Shown here one piece after another: positions 19,854 through 31,300 of a stretch of DNA of 64,000 bases (within the stretch, counting starts at the first letter, position 1; each line of letters starts with the position of its first letter). Source of the DNA: Verrucomicrobiaceae bacterium. Lineage in GTDB: Bacteria; Verrucomicrobiota; Verrucomicrobiia; Verrucomicrobiales; Akkermansiaceae. The notes under the pieces were generated by a model, which saw only the letters and a program-made list of their open reading frames with translations, made no database searches and was not told the DNA's origin. The stretch spans positions 1 through 64,000 of the forward strand of contig JAIXOR010000034.1 of NCBI GenBank assembly GCA_027486655.1. Reading direction: 5' to 3'. Made by a program: the position numbers and the translations under genes.

Positions 19854-19929
19854 GGGATGATTCGGGGGCGCGCTCCCTTTACGGGACGGCGGGTGCCTGA
19901 GTTTCAGGGTTTCGATTTCGAGAGCGGGG

Positions 19930-22320
19930 TCAAGGCGGAGAAGCAGTGATTTTCAGCCGGACAAAGCGGCGTGTGTTTCCGGCAGGCAGAGTGGCCTTCC
20001 ATGTGGAGGACCCTCCGTTGCCTGTGGCAGGCATCGGGGAATGGGTGACCCCCGTGGCGGACCATGGACCTGTTAGGGAATCCGCCCATTCCACCTGGAA
20101 TCGGATCCCCGACAGGTCGGCCACCGTGCTGCGCTGGTAGACGAATTCGAGGGCGTCGGCGGATTTGGAGAGGCTTGCGATTGCGGCGTCCGGATTTCTG
20201 GGCGAGGTCCCACAGGCGAACTCGAGAAGGTTCGCGTGGCCGTCCTGGTCGGGGTCGGCGAGAGTGGCGGTGTCGGAAGGCTCCGGACCGGAGCCGAAGT
20301 GCATCGCCAGCCACGAACTGTAGTCAGTAGGTGCCGGGGTTACGCTGATGGTGACGGTGGATGAGGTCTCTGCCAGACGGTTCGTGCCGGTGAGCCGCAG
20401 TGTGTAGCTGCCGATAGACGGGAAGGTAATCGTGGTGGCAATGTCGTTTGGATTGGCAAATTCCACCGGAGCCGGCCCCGAGAGCAAGGACCATTGGGTG
20501 ACCTCGGCGTGGCTGGCGGATACCGGTAGGGTGATGGGTTGGCTTGGGTGCGCGGTCGGGATCGTCCCTATCGAAGTTGCTGGAGCATGGTTTCCCCGAT
20601 AGAAAACCGTGAGTTGCGGGCGATGATCCGCGTCCAGGTTGTCGTCCGAAATGATGCGGCTGATCGAGTTTGCGGTTCCGGCTTCGGTGGCTGGGGAAAG
20701 AACCAACAGGCGAAGAGGAGTGCCGGTGGCGCGGGCGTTTTCGGCCAGCGAGGTGAATGCCGGTGTGCCGGGGAAGACAATCGGGTGTTCCAGCAGGGTG
20801 GCATTGAATCCGGGTGCGGTCGAGAGGGGCAACGGGCTGAAGTCGGCTCCGGCTTGGGTCCACAGGTCGGCGGGCGCGCTGCCGCCGTTTCGGGATTGCC
20901 AGGTGGCCCCGCTGCCGGCTCCGTCGGCGGCGCTTGTGCCGGTTCCTGTTCCTTCCACGGGCTCTGCAAGAAGGGGTCTCAATTCGAGTGTGCCGATGGT
21001 GCCGGTGCCGCCTCCGTTGTTTGTCCACAACTCGAAGCTGGCGTTTTCGATGGTGGCATCGGCGGGCAGGCCGGTGAGGTTGTATGAAAAAAGAAGGCGC
21101 ATTCCCTGATCGCCCCAGCGGCCGACGATGATCTGGTCGCGCGCGCCGGAGTTCCATGCCGGGCTGTCACCGCGGATGAAGGTGGCGGTGTGGGTGTAGC
21201 CGTCGAAGCTCTGGCGGAAGATGGCTGGCAAAGGGGCATCCACCGCGACGGGCACGCGGGCCGAGGTCGGGTTTTCATCCACCGTGGCCGTGCACTGAAT
21301 CTGATAGGTGCCGGGAACGGAAAAGCGGACCGTCGTAGCGGGTTGAGTGGGATCGTCAAAGATGACATCGCCCGGCCCGGAGAACTTCGACCAAAGGATG
21401 GCGGGCGTCCGTGCGGGATCGCTGGAGGTTGCATTGGCGGCGATGCGCAGGGAATGACTGGTCGAGGCGAGGGTGACGCCGGCACTGCCGGGAGAAGTGA
21501 TGTTCACAGACGCGGTGGCGCCAGGAGCGAAGAAGCGCGCGTAGTCGAAGAGTGCCGCTGAGGGGAGCTTGGTGTCGTCCACACTGGTGGTGCCGCCCAG
21601 CGGGGCGGCGATGGAGGTGAGCCAGATGTTGAGGTCGTTGTGGGGGAACTGGGTGGCGTTCACCGTTTGCACGACAGTTCCATCAAAGAAGTAGCGGATG
21701 AGCGTGGGCGTGAACTCGCAACCGAAGACGTGATAGTCCGCGCTGAGCGAGGGGGTGGTGACGCTCTTCGATCCATAGGTGAGGTGTGGCGTGGGAAGAT
21801 GGCGGTGGGTGTTGACGCCGTATTTTAACGGAGTGACGGAATCGTTTTCAATCGCGTCCAGTTCGATGGCGACGGTATCGGTTGCGGGACGGTTCGCCTT
21901 CATCATCCAGAACGAGGTGTGCCATCCCGATCCGGGCGGAACCTTCATGCGGGCTTCATAGTAGCCGTAACGGAACAGCTTTTTGCTGATCACTCCGCCG
22001 CCAGTGTAGCTGGTGGTGCCGAAGGTTTCCTTTTTGAGGTCCAGATAGAGAGAGCCGTTGGCGACGCGGACGTTGGCGGCGCGCTGGAGGCTCCAGAAGC
22101 GGGTGTCGGTGCGGTAGTTCCACTTGGAGGTATCGAGAACGGAGCCGTTGAACTCATCCGACCATGCGAGCTTGTAACCGGATACAGGAGTTCCAGGGTA
22201 AGGCTGCGCGCTGCCCGAATTCGGATCGATGTCCTGTGCACGCAGCGACGGTTTCCCGATAGAGGAGAACGCAAGGAGCGCTGCAGTGACTGGAATGACA
22301 GAGCGCATCGGTGGAGGCAT
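19930..22320 (-). CDS. Secreted GH16 endo-glycanase with DNRLRE-like, Ig-like and C-terminal modules
   Basis: A 796-residue protein. A signal peptide ends near SLRA. A GH16 domain spans about 40-275, with catalytic ExDxxE as [10 protein letters not shown] and preceding signature [24 protein letters not shown]. This group cuts beta-glucans, agars or carrageenans, and the exact substrate is not readable. Next come an Ig-like linker, a DNRLRE-type domain ([27 protein letters not shown], about 375-570), another Ig-like domain, and a Verrucomicrobiota-style C-terminal module ([17 protein letters not shown]...[11 protein letters not shown]). The last three modules are also present at the end of the preceding 3295-residue protein, so the two genes share ancestry at their 3' ends. 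Its ATG touches the stop codon of that gene. Confidence 0.9.
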   Translation of the reverse strand: MPPPMRSVIPVTAALLAFSSIGKPSLRAQDIDPNSGSAQPYPGTPVSGYKLAWSDEFNGSVLDTSKWNYRTDTRFWSLQRAANVRVANGSLYLDLKKETFGTTSYTGGGVISKKLFRYGYYEARMKVPPGSGWHTSFWMMKANRPATDTVAIELDAIENDSVTPLKYGVNTHRHLPTPHLTYGSKSVTTPSLSADYHVFGCEFTPTLIRYFFDGTVVQTVNATQFPHNDLNIWLTSIAAPLGGTTSVDDTKLPSAALFDYARFFAPGATASVNITSPGSAGVTLASTSHSLRIAANATSSDPARTPAILWSKFSGPGDVIFDDPTQPATTVRFSVPGTYQIQCTATVDENPTSARVPVAVDAPLPAIFRQSFDGYTHTATFIRGDSPAWNSGARDQIIVGRWGDQGMRLLFSYNLTGLPADATIENASFELWTNNGGGTGTIGTLELRPLLAEPVEGTGTGTSAADGAGSGATWQSRNGGSAPADLWTQAGADFSPLPLSTAPGFNATLLEHPIVFPGTPAFTSLAENARATGTPLRLLVLSPATEAGTANSISRIISDDNLDADHRPQLTVFYRGNHAPATSIGTIPTAHPSQPITLPVSASHAEVTQWSLLSGPAPVEFANPNDIATTITFPSIGSYTLRLTGTNRLAETSSTVTISVTPAPTDYSSWLAMHFGSGPEPSDTATLADPDQDGHANLLEFACGTSPRNPDAAIASLSKSADALEFVYQRSTVADLSGIRFQVEWADSLTGPWSATGVTHSPMPATGNGGSSTWKATLPAGNTRRFVRLKITASPP

Positions 22321-25300
22321 TTATGGGGCAGTGATGCGGAGATGCAAGAATCGCCTATTCGTGCCGGCCGGGACCGAGGCTTTCCAAAGCTGACGTGTTC
22401 CATCGTCAGTTCCGGGTAGAGGTGCATGAGTCACCAGGTTGGGAGTCCAGTCGTTGCCGAGAGTGTCACTCCACTCGACGGCGAAGGCGACCCCATCGGC
22501 GACGGCTGCGTGACTGCGGGGATAGGTGAATTCGAGAGTCGAACCGTTCTTCAGCAAGGACCCGGGTTGGCTGTTAGAAGTGTTTGGAAGCGTGCCGATG
22601 GCAAACTCCAGCAGGTTTTCGAGCCCGTCGAAATCCGGATCCGCAGAGTCGGCAGCGCTGCCGGTGTTGGCGGTGGTGCCGAAGTGCGTCTGCCGCCAGG
22701 ATTCGAGCGCGGTGAGGGCGACGCCGGTCACGGTGAGCGACAGCGTGCGGCTGCTTTCGCCGGAGCCGTTGGCGGCGGAGAGGCGCAGGAGGTGGGTGCC
22801 GGGATGGCTGAAACGGACGGTGGTGACGGGCGAAGCGGGATCTCCGAAGATCACGCTGCCCGGGCCGCTGAGGTGCGACCATTGCGTGGTGATGGCGTCG
22901 GAGGCGCTGCCGTTGAGCGGGGCGTCGATGCCGACTTCGGCGGCGGGGGCGCTGCCGGGATTCACGACGGGAACGGTGGGCAGGGAGAAGCCGAGCGTGA
23001 GAAGTGGACGGCGGGAGGAACTCCCGTTTTCGTCTGATCCGAGGCGCACGAAGGCACTGCTGGTGCCTGCCTCGGTGGCGGGCGAGAAGAGCAGCAGGTT
23101 GAGCGGCTGGCCGCTGGCGCGGGCGGTGGCGGCAGCATCGAGGAATTCGTTGGTGGTCGGGAACGTGTGCTGGAGCCCGAGGACGCTGGCGCTGAAACCT
23201 TCGCGGGTGGAAAGCGTGGTCGGTTCGTAGTCGCTTCCTTCGAGTCCCCCGCCCCCTGCCCAGAGTCCGTCGAGGGCGAAGCCGCCAACGCGGCTGTTCC
23301 AGTCGGCACCGGAGTGGATGCCGTGGGCCGAACTGCTGCCGTTGCCGGAGCCTTCGTTGAAGTTGCCTGTGAGATGGCGGAGCTGGAGTTCGCCGACGTT
23401 GCCGCTGGACGCTTCCGAGGTCCAGAGGTCGAGCGACACGCTTTGCAGCACGGCTTCGGGTGGCAACGAGCCGAGCGGGAACGAGAGCAGGCTGCGGAAG
23501 ATGGTGCCACCGCTGCGGCCGACGATGAACTGGTCGCGCGCGCCGGAGTTCCAGGTCCTGGTGTCCGAGCGGATGAAGGTGGCGGTGTGGATGTAGCCGT
23601 TCTGGCCCTGGCGCAGGCTGAGCGTCGTGGCGGGATTGACCCGAACCGTTAGATCGAGCGACGAGCTGCCGAGCGTGTTGGTGGCGGTTGCGCGCAGGAC
23701 ATAGGTGCCGTCGGCGGAGAAGCTGGCGGTGGTGTCGGTGGACGTGGCGTTGCCAAAGGTGACCGTGCCGGGGCCGGAGAGCTTGGTCCACGCGAGCGTG
23801 GTGCCGGTGCCGCCGTTGAGGGAGAGCGCGAGGCGGAGGGCGGACTGGGAATCGGGCAGCGTGACCGGATTGGAAAGCGGCAGCAGCAGCTCGATCGCCG
23901 GGTTTTCCACCACCGCGAAGCCGGGCAGCGGGGTCCAGAGCAGGTTCACGCCGGTGCTGGTGTGTTCGAGGCTGAAGGTGCCATAGGTCGCGGCCGGGTT
24001 GCCACTGGCATCGGCGGTGACGGTGCCGAGGGCGAGGGTGCCACTGCGCGAGGTGCCGGCGAGGACCGGCCACGAGCGGGGCGAACGCCAGAAGGCGTGG
24101 AGGAAATTCACGCTGCTGTTAGGCGCGTTGAAAACGAGATCGAGCGCGGCTCCGCTGGTGATGGAGATGGACGTGCCGGCAAGGCCGCCGAGGGACGCCG
24201 CGTCGTTGGCGCTGCCCTCGATGCGCAGGCGGGCAGTGCTGGCGAGGGACAGGCTGTTGGAGAGCTGCATCCCGTTCGGCGCGAGCGTGCCGTTGATCGT
24301 AACGGGCGAGGCGATCGTGCCGCTGCCGGAGAGTGTGGCACCCGAAGAAACCGTCAGCGCCGCGGGGCTGGCGAGGGTGCCGGCGATCGTGAGATTTCCG
24401 GCGGAGACGGTGGTCGTGCCGGTGTAGGTCGGGTTTCCGGAAAGGATCCAGGTGCCGCTGCCGGACTTGGCGAGCGAGGTTTTGTTAGATAGGGAATTGT
24501 CCACTATCGCTCCGGCGATCTCGCCGCTGCCGGAACCGGTGAGGGTGAGCGTCTTGCTGCCGGCTCCGGTGGCTTGGAAATCGCTGGTGAACTTGAGCAG
24601 GCCGCTGCCGGCATGGTCGAGGGTCGCGCCGAAGGTACCGCGCAGGTTGATCGGACGGTCCGTGGTTTCGCCAGGGCCGGTGTAGCGGAGGGTGGCGGAG
24701 CCCGAACTGGAGCCGAGGCCGATGATGGCGGTGAAGGGCGAGAGCGGCGCGCCGAGGCTGCTGGCGGAGAGCGGAGGCACGCCGTCGTTGTGACTGTTGA
24801 GGGAGGAGACGACCAAGATGCCTCGGTGGATGTTGGTCGTGCCGCTGTAGCTGTTAGAAGAGCCCAGCGTGGTGGTGCCCGTGCCGTTGTGAACGATCGA
24901 GCCGGAGCCGGAGATGGCTTGAGAGAATTCAAAGGCGTTCGAGCGGTTGATGGAGAGAGAACCGTCGAGCGTCAAAGGTCCGCTGCCGAGCGAGCCGGTC
25001 GTGCCGCCGTTGCCGATTTGGGTGCTGCCGCCGAGGAGTCGTGTCGGGCCGGTGTAGGTGCTGTTGGCGGTGAAGATCAGGCTGGCATATTCGCCGGTAC
25101 GGGTGATGCCGCCGGGGCCGCTGATAACGCCGCTAAAGATGTGGGTGGCGGAGTTCGGGCCGTTGATGGTGAGGTCGGCACCGAGCGTGATCGGCTGGGC
25201 GACGTTGTAGGTGGCGACGCCGCCGGTGCAGGTGAGGTCGATGGTGGGCAAGGTCGCTCCGTTGCGGACGAATTCGAGGCCGTTGCCATCGAGCGTGAGG

Positions 25301-28300
25301 TTCGCGCCGGAAGCGCCGGTGCCGGTAAGCGAGAGCCTGTTGAGGCGCAGCGGAGTGGCGATGTCCTGGGTGAAGGTGCGAGACGCGCCGGGGACTGTTA
25401 GGCCGGAGAAGAAGCTGAGATGAGAACCTCGCGACGAGGCCGGCGCGGTGGCGGGGTTCCAATTTCCGGCGGTGGACCAGTTTCCGGTGCTGGCGGAAGT
25501 CCAGTTGCGCGTCACGACCGGCTCGCTGATGCGGACGGTGGCGGGTGCGCTGGTGAGGTTGCCGGCGTCGCGGGCGGTGAAGGTGTAACTCATGTCACCG
25601 GTGAATCCGGGAGCCGGCGTGAAGCGCGCGGTGTGGCCGTCGGGTTGCAGGGCGACCGTGCCGCCGATTCCGTTAGAGACGGCGAAGACGAGGCTGGTGG
25701 TGGCGGTGACGTCGTCGCTGGCGAGCGTGCGCAGGCTGAGATCGGCGGCGGCACCGGCGGTGGAGACGGCGTTGCCATCGACGACGACGGGCGCGGAGTT
25801 TCCGGATGTTAGAGTGCCGCTGTAATCGACGATGATCACCGAAGCGACGGGATCGGGCGCGGTGGCGGGGAGGCTGATGGTGAGCTGGCCGTTCGCGGTG
25901 CTTGTTGTCAGGGCGGTGGTTGGCGAAGCGAGCAGGCGCGCGCCGGTGACGGTGGAGGCGAGCGGCACTTCCAGCGTGCCGTCGGCGGGCCAGTCGAAGA
26001 CGTGCAGGTAAAGTCGATTGCCTTTCCGCGTCGCGCGACCCCAAGGGATCTGGGAGGCGGTCCAAGGTCCGGCGACCGTGCCGTAAATCGACTCGCCATT
26101 GAGGCGCAGCCATTCGCCCATGCGCTGGAGGCGGTCCGCCGCGTAGCCGGGAATGCGGCCTTGCGAATCCGGGCCGACGTTGAGCAGGAAATTGCCGCCC
26201 TTGTGGGAGATGTCGATGAGGTTGCGGAGCAGTTGAGAGTAGGACTTCGGCCGGGTGTCGTAGCGGTTGTAGAACCATTTGTCACCGATGGTCATACAGG
26301 TTTCGAAGTCGCGGCCACCGGACTCGGCGGTGGCGGGGATGCTGCCTTCCGGCGTGTCGAAGTCGCCCTGATAGACGCCGCCGAGGCGGTCGTTGACGAT
26401 GAGGTTCGGCTGCTGGCCGAGCGCGGCGCGGAAGGCGGCGGCGCGGGTGTCGGTCATGTTGGCCGGGGTGTCGAACCACAGCATGTCGATGGGCCCGAAC
26501 TCGGTGAGCAGCTCGCGAACCTGCGGGACGGAGACGTCCGTTAGATAATCATCCATGTTGCCGGCCTGGGCGGGGTCCCAAGGCTGGTCGTTGTTCGGCG
26601 AGAAGTTCCCGATGGCTCCGCCGGGGTTGTTCCAGTCCTTGGCGTGGGAATAGTAGAAGCCGACTTTCAGCCCGTGCTCGCGGCAGGCGTCCACGAGCTC
26701 CTGGAGGATGTTGCGCGGGAAGCCGGAAACATCGGCGATGTCGAAGTTGCTGGCATCGCTGGGCCAGAGCGCGTGGCCGTCGTGGTGCTTGGCGGTGAGA
26801 ACGATGTATTTCTGGCCGGCGGCCTTGGCGAGCAGCACCCAGTCCTCGGCGTTGAACTGGACCGGATTGAAGGTGCTCGCGGTGCTGGTGTAGTCGGCGA
26901 CGGGGATCTGTTGGCCGAACATCATCCAGTCGGCGTAAGTGACGACCTCCTGGCCGTTGTAAGCGCCTTCATAGACCGAGGTGGGTCCCCAGTGGACGAA
27001 CATGCCGAACTTGGCCTCGCGCCACCAGGCGAGGCGGGCATCGCGGGCGGTAGGGGTTTCCACGGTGCCGCCGGGCGTGGTCTGACGGGTGCCGGTGCTG
27101 TCGTAAACCGTGACGTTGAAGGTCTTCGTCGTCGTGTTTCCGGCGGCATCGGTGGCGCTGGCGGTGACGGTGGAAGTGCCGAGCGGGAAGATGAAACCGG
27201 AGGGCGGCGAGGTTTCGGGAACGATGGCTCCATTCACCAGATCGACGGCCCAGGTGGTGAAGGTGACCGCGGCGGAGGTATCGGCGGTGCCGAGGCTGAC
27301 GGAGGCCGGAACCGTTAGAGCGGGACCGGTGGTGTCCACCACGGTGACGTTGAAGGAGCCGGTGGCGGTGTTGCCGGATGGATCGGCGGCGGTGACCGTG
27401 ACGGCGGTGGTGCCGAGCGGGAAGGTCGAGCCGGAGGCGGGTGAGGATGAAGGAACGACCGCGCCGCTGATGGCGTCGCTGGCGGTGGGGGCGAAGTTCA
27501 CAACGGCACCCGAAGGGCCGGTGGCCTCGACGGTGAGGTCGGCGGGCAGCGTGATGATCGGGGCGGTGCTGTCCACCACGGTCACGGTGAAGGTTTTGTT
27601 CGACGTCAGATTGCCGGACGTGGCGCTGGCGGAGACGGTGGTGACGCCGAGTGGAAACAGCGATCCGGAGGCCGGGGTGTTGGTCGTGGAGAGCGGTTGG
27701 CCGCTGCTGCTGACCGCGGAGGTGACGAAGTTCACCACGGTGCCCGCGGGGCCTGCGGCTTCGACGGTGATGGGATCCGGCACGGTGACGACCGGCGGAC
27801 CGGGCGGCGCGCTTTCCACGGTGAGCGTAACGTCGTTGCCATCGCCGCCGATGTAGCGGATGCGGAAGGTGTAGTTGCCGCCGGGACCGGCGACGGTGAA
27901 GGTCGTGTTGTCGGCGCGTCCGCTGAAGGTGCCGCTGATCGCTCCGGCGCTGGTCTTGTTGACGAGCGTGAGGACGGTGGTCTGGGGGAGGTATTCCGCG
28001 ATGTCGAGGGCGAGGGTCGCGCCGAGGGTGACGGTGCCGGCAACATTCAGCGGAGCCGCGCCGGATTGACCGAGACGGGCGCGGAAGGTGGTGGAGGCGG
28101 GCGCGGCGAGATTTCCTGTTAGAGTGATCGAGCCTCGGTTTTCCAGGGTGGCGGTGTTGCTCAGCGTGAGGTTCGAGGCGGATGAAATGCCGCCGCTGAC
28201 GACGAGCGTGCTGGTGGAGCTCACGCTGATCGCGCCGCTGCCGTTGTGGGCTCCGGCGAGCGTGTAGGTGGCGCCGCCGGTGAAGGAGGATCCTCCGGTG

Positions 28301-31300
28301 CCGGAGATCGCCTGTGGAAGAGAATAGGTTCCGCTGCGGTTGAAGGTGAGGCTGGCGTTGTTGACGAGCGGGCCGGTGCCGAGGGTTCCGGTGCTGCCGC
28401 CATTGCCGACCTGGGTGCTGCCGGCGGAGAGCGTGGTGGTGCCTTCGTAGCTGTTGTTGGCGGTGAGGACCACGATCGCGAAGCCGCCGGTGCGGGTGAG
28501 GCCGCCGGTGCCGGAGATCGGGCCGTTGAAGCGGAAGGTGCCGGAGTTCGGGCCGTCGATGGTGGTCGTCGCGGCGAGCGTGAGGGCGTTGGCGACGTTG
28601 TAGGTGAAGCCGCTGGTGGGGCCGGTGAGGGAGATGGATGGCTGCGTGGAACCTGTGGCGCTGAGGGAGAAAGCAGATCCTGTTAGATTGACCACCGGGC
28701 TGGTGCTGTTGCGGGTGCCGTTCAGGTTGAGCTGGTTCACGGCGATTGGACCGACGGGATCGACATTGATGTTGATGGTTCCGGTGGCGAGCGATTGGCC
28801 GGTGAAGAAGCCGATGCGCGCGGCGGTGCCGCCTGCGGGGGCGGCGGCGGGACTCCAATTTGACGCGGTGCTCCAGAGCAGCGAGCCCGCGGTGGAGGTG
28901 TTGGTGAAGGTGAGCGGCTGGACGACGGTGGGGTCGTAGTTGAGCGCTCGCTCTTGGGCGTTGGTGATGCCGTCGTTGTCGGGATCGGCCGAGTCGGCGG
29001 CATTGCCGGTGTTGGAGGTGGTGCCGAACCAGGTGAAGCGCCATTGGTCGTCGGTGGTTAGACCGGTTGGCAGCCAGGCGAGAGAGATCCCGTTGGCGTT
29101 GTTTTGGATCGAAAAGGTTCCGTAGGCGGATGCGGCGCGGCCGCCCGCATCGGTGGTGACGGTGCCGAGCGTGAAGTTGGCGCTGCGGGACGGCGCGTTG
29201 ACCAGCGGCCAGATGCGCATCGTGGACCAGAACGAATCGGTGAAGTTTATCGTCGAGCCGGGGCTGTTCAGCGTGACGTTCACGGTGCCGGGTGATGCAA
29301 GCGGCGCGCCGCTGGTGATCTGGCCGAGGCCGGCGGTGGAGCTCATGTCACAGACGATGCGACCGCTGCCGGTGAAGGTGAGCGCGCCGGCGAATCTGAA
29401 GATACCCGAGGATGGGATGGCGAGGTGGCCACTGCCGACGTTCACAGCACTGGAGAGCGTGGGAGTGCCGGTGAGCGTGCCGGCTTCGATGACGGTGGAG
29501 CCGGAGTAGGTGTGGGTGCCGGAAAGCGCAAGGACACCCGCACCGCGTTTGCGGAAGGTGCCGGCTCCGGAGATCGGTGCGGAGAAGGTGGTGGCGTCGT
29601 CGCGGTCGAAAATGAGTTCCGCGCCGGAGCCGGTGGAGACGCCCGCAGGTGCTGTTAGAGCGAGCGAGCCGCTGGTGCCGGAGCCGATGACGAGCTTGCC
29701 TTGGCTGACCGACAGCGTGGAGGAGAGCGAGTTCGTGCCGGTGAGGATCCAGGTGCCGGAGCCGGTCTTGTTGAGGGAGAGTTTCGCGGGGGCGATGCTG
29801 GTGGTCCCGTCCGAGTTGGTGATGGAAGTCACCACGTTGGCGTCGGAGATGTTTCCGGCGAACACGTTGTTTCCGGAAGAAGTCGTCGCGCCGAGCGTCA
29901 GGCGCGGATTGGCGGATCGGATGACGCTCGGGCTGCCACCGTTGCCGAAGATGACATTTCCGGTCCAGGAGAGCGGGCCGGTGCCGTTGGATTCGAGGAT
30001 GCCGTCGGGGAAACGACCGTCGAAGCGGATGGTGTGGGCGGAGCTGGCGGCCGGGCCGGTGTAGGTGAGGCGGGGCCGCCAGGGATCGGAGTGAAGGTAT
30101 TTCGGGGATAGAACGACGGAGGAGGCTGGGTCGGTGCCTAGGGAAGAGATGGCGGGGATGACGACAGGACCGCGGACGATGCGGAGCTCGCCGGAGTGCT
30201 GGCTGTTGGCCGGAAGGGTGAACGAGGTGTCGCCGGCCTTGTGGACGTGGCGGATGCCGGGACCCAGGGGCTGGCCAAGGATGATGACGCCATCAGAAGC
30301 GTCGCCGGCGATGGGGCTGGTGAACTCGATATCGCGCGGGGCGACGCCGTCGCCGGAGATGAGGCCGTTGAGCCGGAGGGCGTTGCTAGTGACGCGGCTG
30401 TGGTTGACGAACTGGAGGGTTTGGAGACCGACGATGTCGGTGTTGACTGTCTGGTCGGAGGTGACGTCGGTACTCATTCCAATGCCGCCGTGGGTGACGG
30501 AGGCGTCGCCGGGCTTGCCCGCGCCGAGGATGAGTTTGCCCGGACCGGAGAAGGTGTGGGCGGGAAGGGTCGCGCCATCGAGGTAGAGCGACTGGAGGGT
30601 CTGGTCGCTTGTTAGAGAGACTGCGGCGGGGGCGTTGGGGACATTGAAGACGGCGGCGAAGCCGGGGCCGGGCAGACCGTCGGGGCCCCAGTTGGCGGCG
30701 TTGTTCCAGGTGCCGTCCACCGCGCCGAGCCAGCCGGGTTTCTGATAGTAGCTGGTGTAGTCCCAGAGCGCTTCCTGGCCGTCGAGGGCGGCGTTGGGAT
30801 TGAGCCAGTCGAGCACCTTGGTGCTGAGGATGATGGCGCTGCCATGGATCGACTCGGTGTCGTTCATGCCCGATGAGGGGGCGGTGTAAACCTTCTGGCC
30901 GTTGATGTAGACGACCTGGGAGTTGTCGGTGCGCCACTCGAGGCCGATGGTGATGAACTGGGTGACGTCGCCGAGGGTGGGATACTTCTTCGAGTAGTCC
31001 CAGGTGCGGACGCCGTTCAAGTGGTTCCAGACGCCGAAGCCGTAGTTGTTGGTAGCCGGGTCGGTGCGGCTGTTGAAGAACTCGGGCGCGTCGATTTCAT
31101 AACTGCGGAGGGCGCCATCGAGGGCGACATGCCAGTAGGCCATGTCCACGCCGGTGGCGGGGGCCTGGGGGATGCGAAGGCGGGCCTCGTGGTAGCCGAA
31201 CTTCTGGTTGTGGCGGGAGGAGATGCCACCTTCGGACCAGTTGGCCTCGTTTTTGAGGTCGGCGCTGGTGGCGGAGCCGATGGGCGTGCTGCCGACGTAG

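Noticed and set aside
26969-29044. 691-residue minus-strand ORF rich in His and Arg
   Set aside because: Same strand but a different frame of the 3295-residue gene; HR/RR-rich shadow, no domains.
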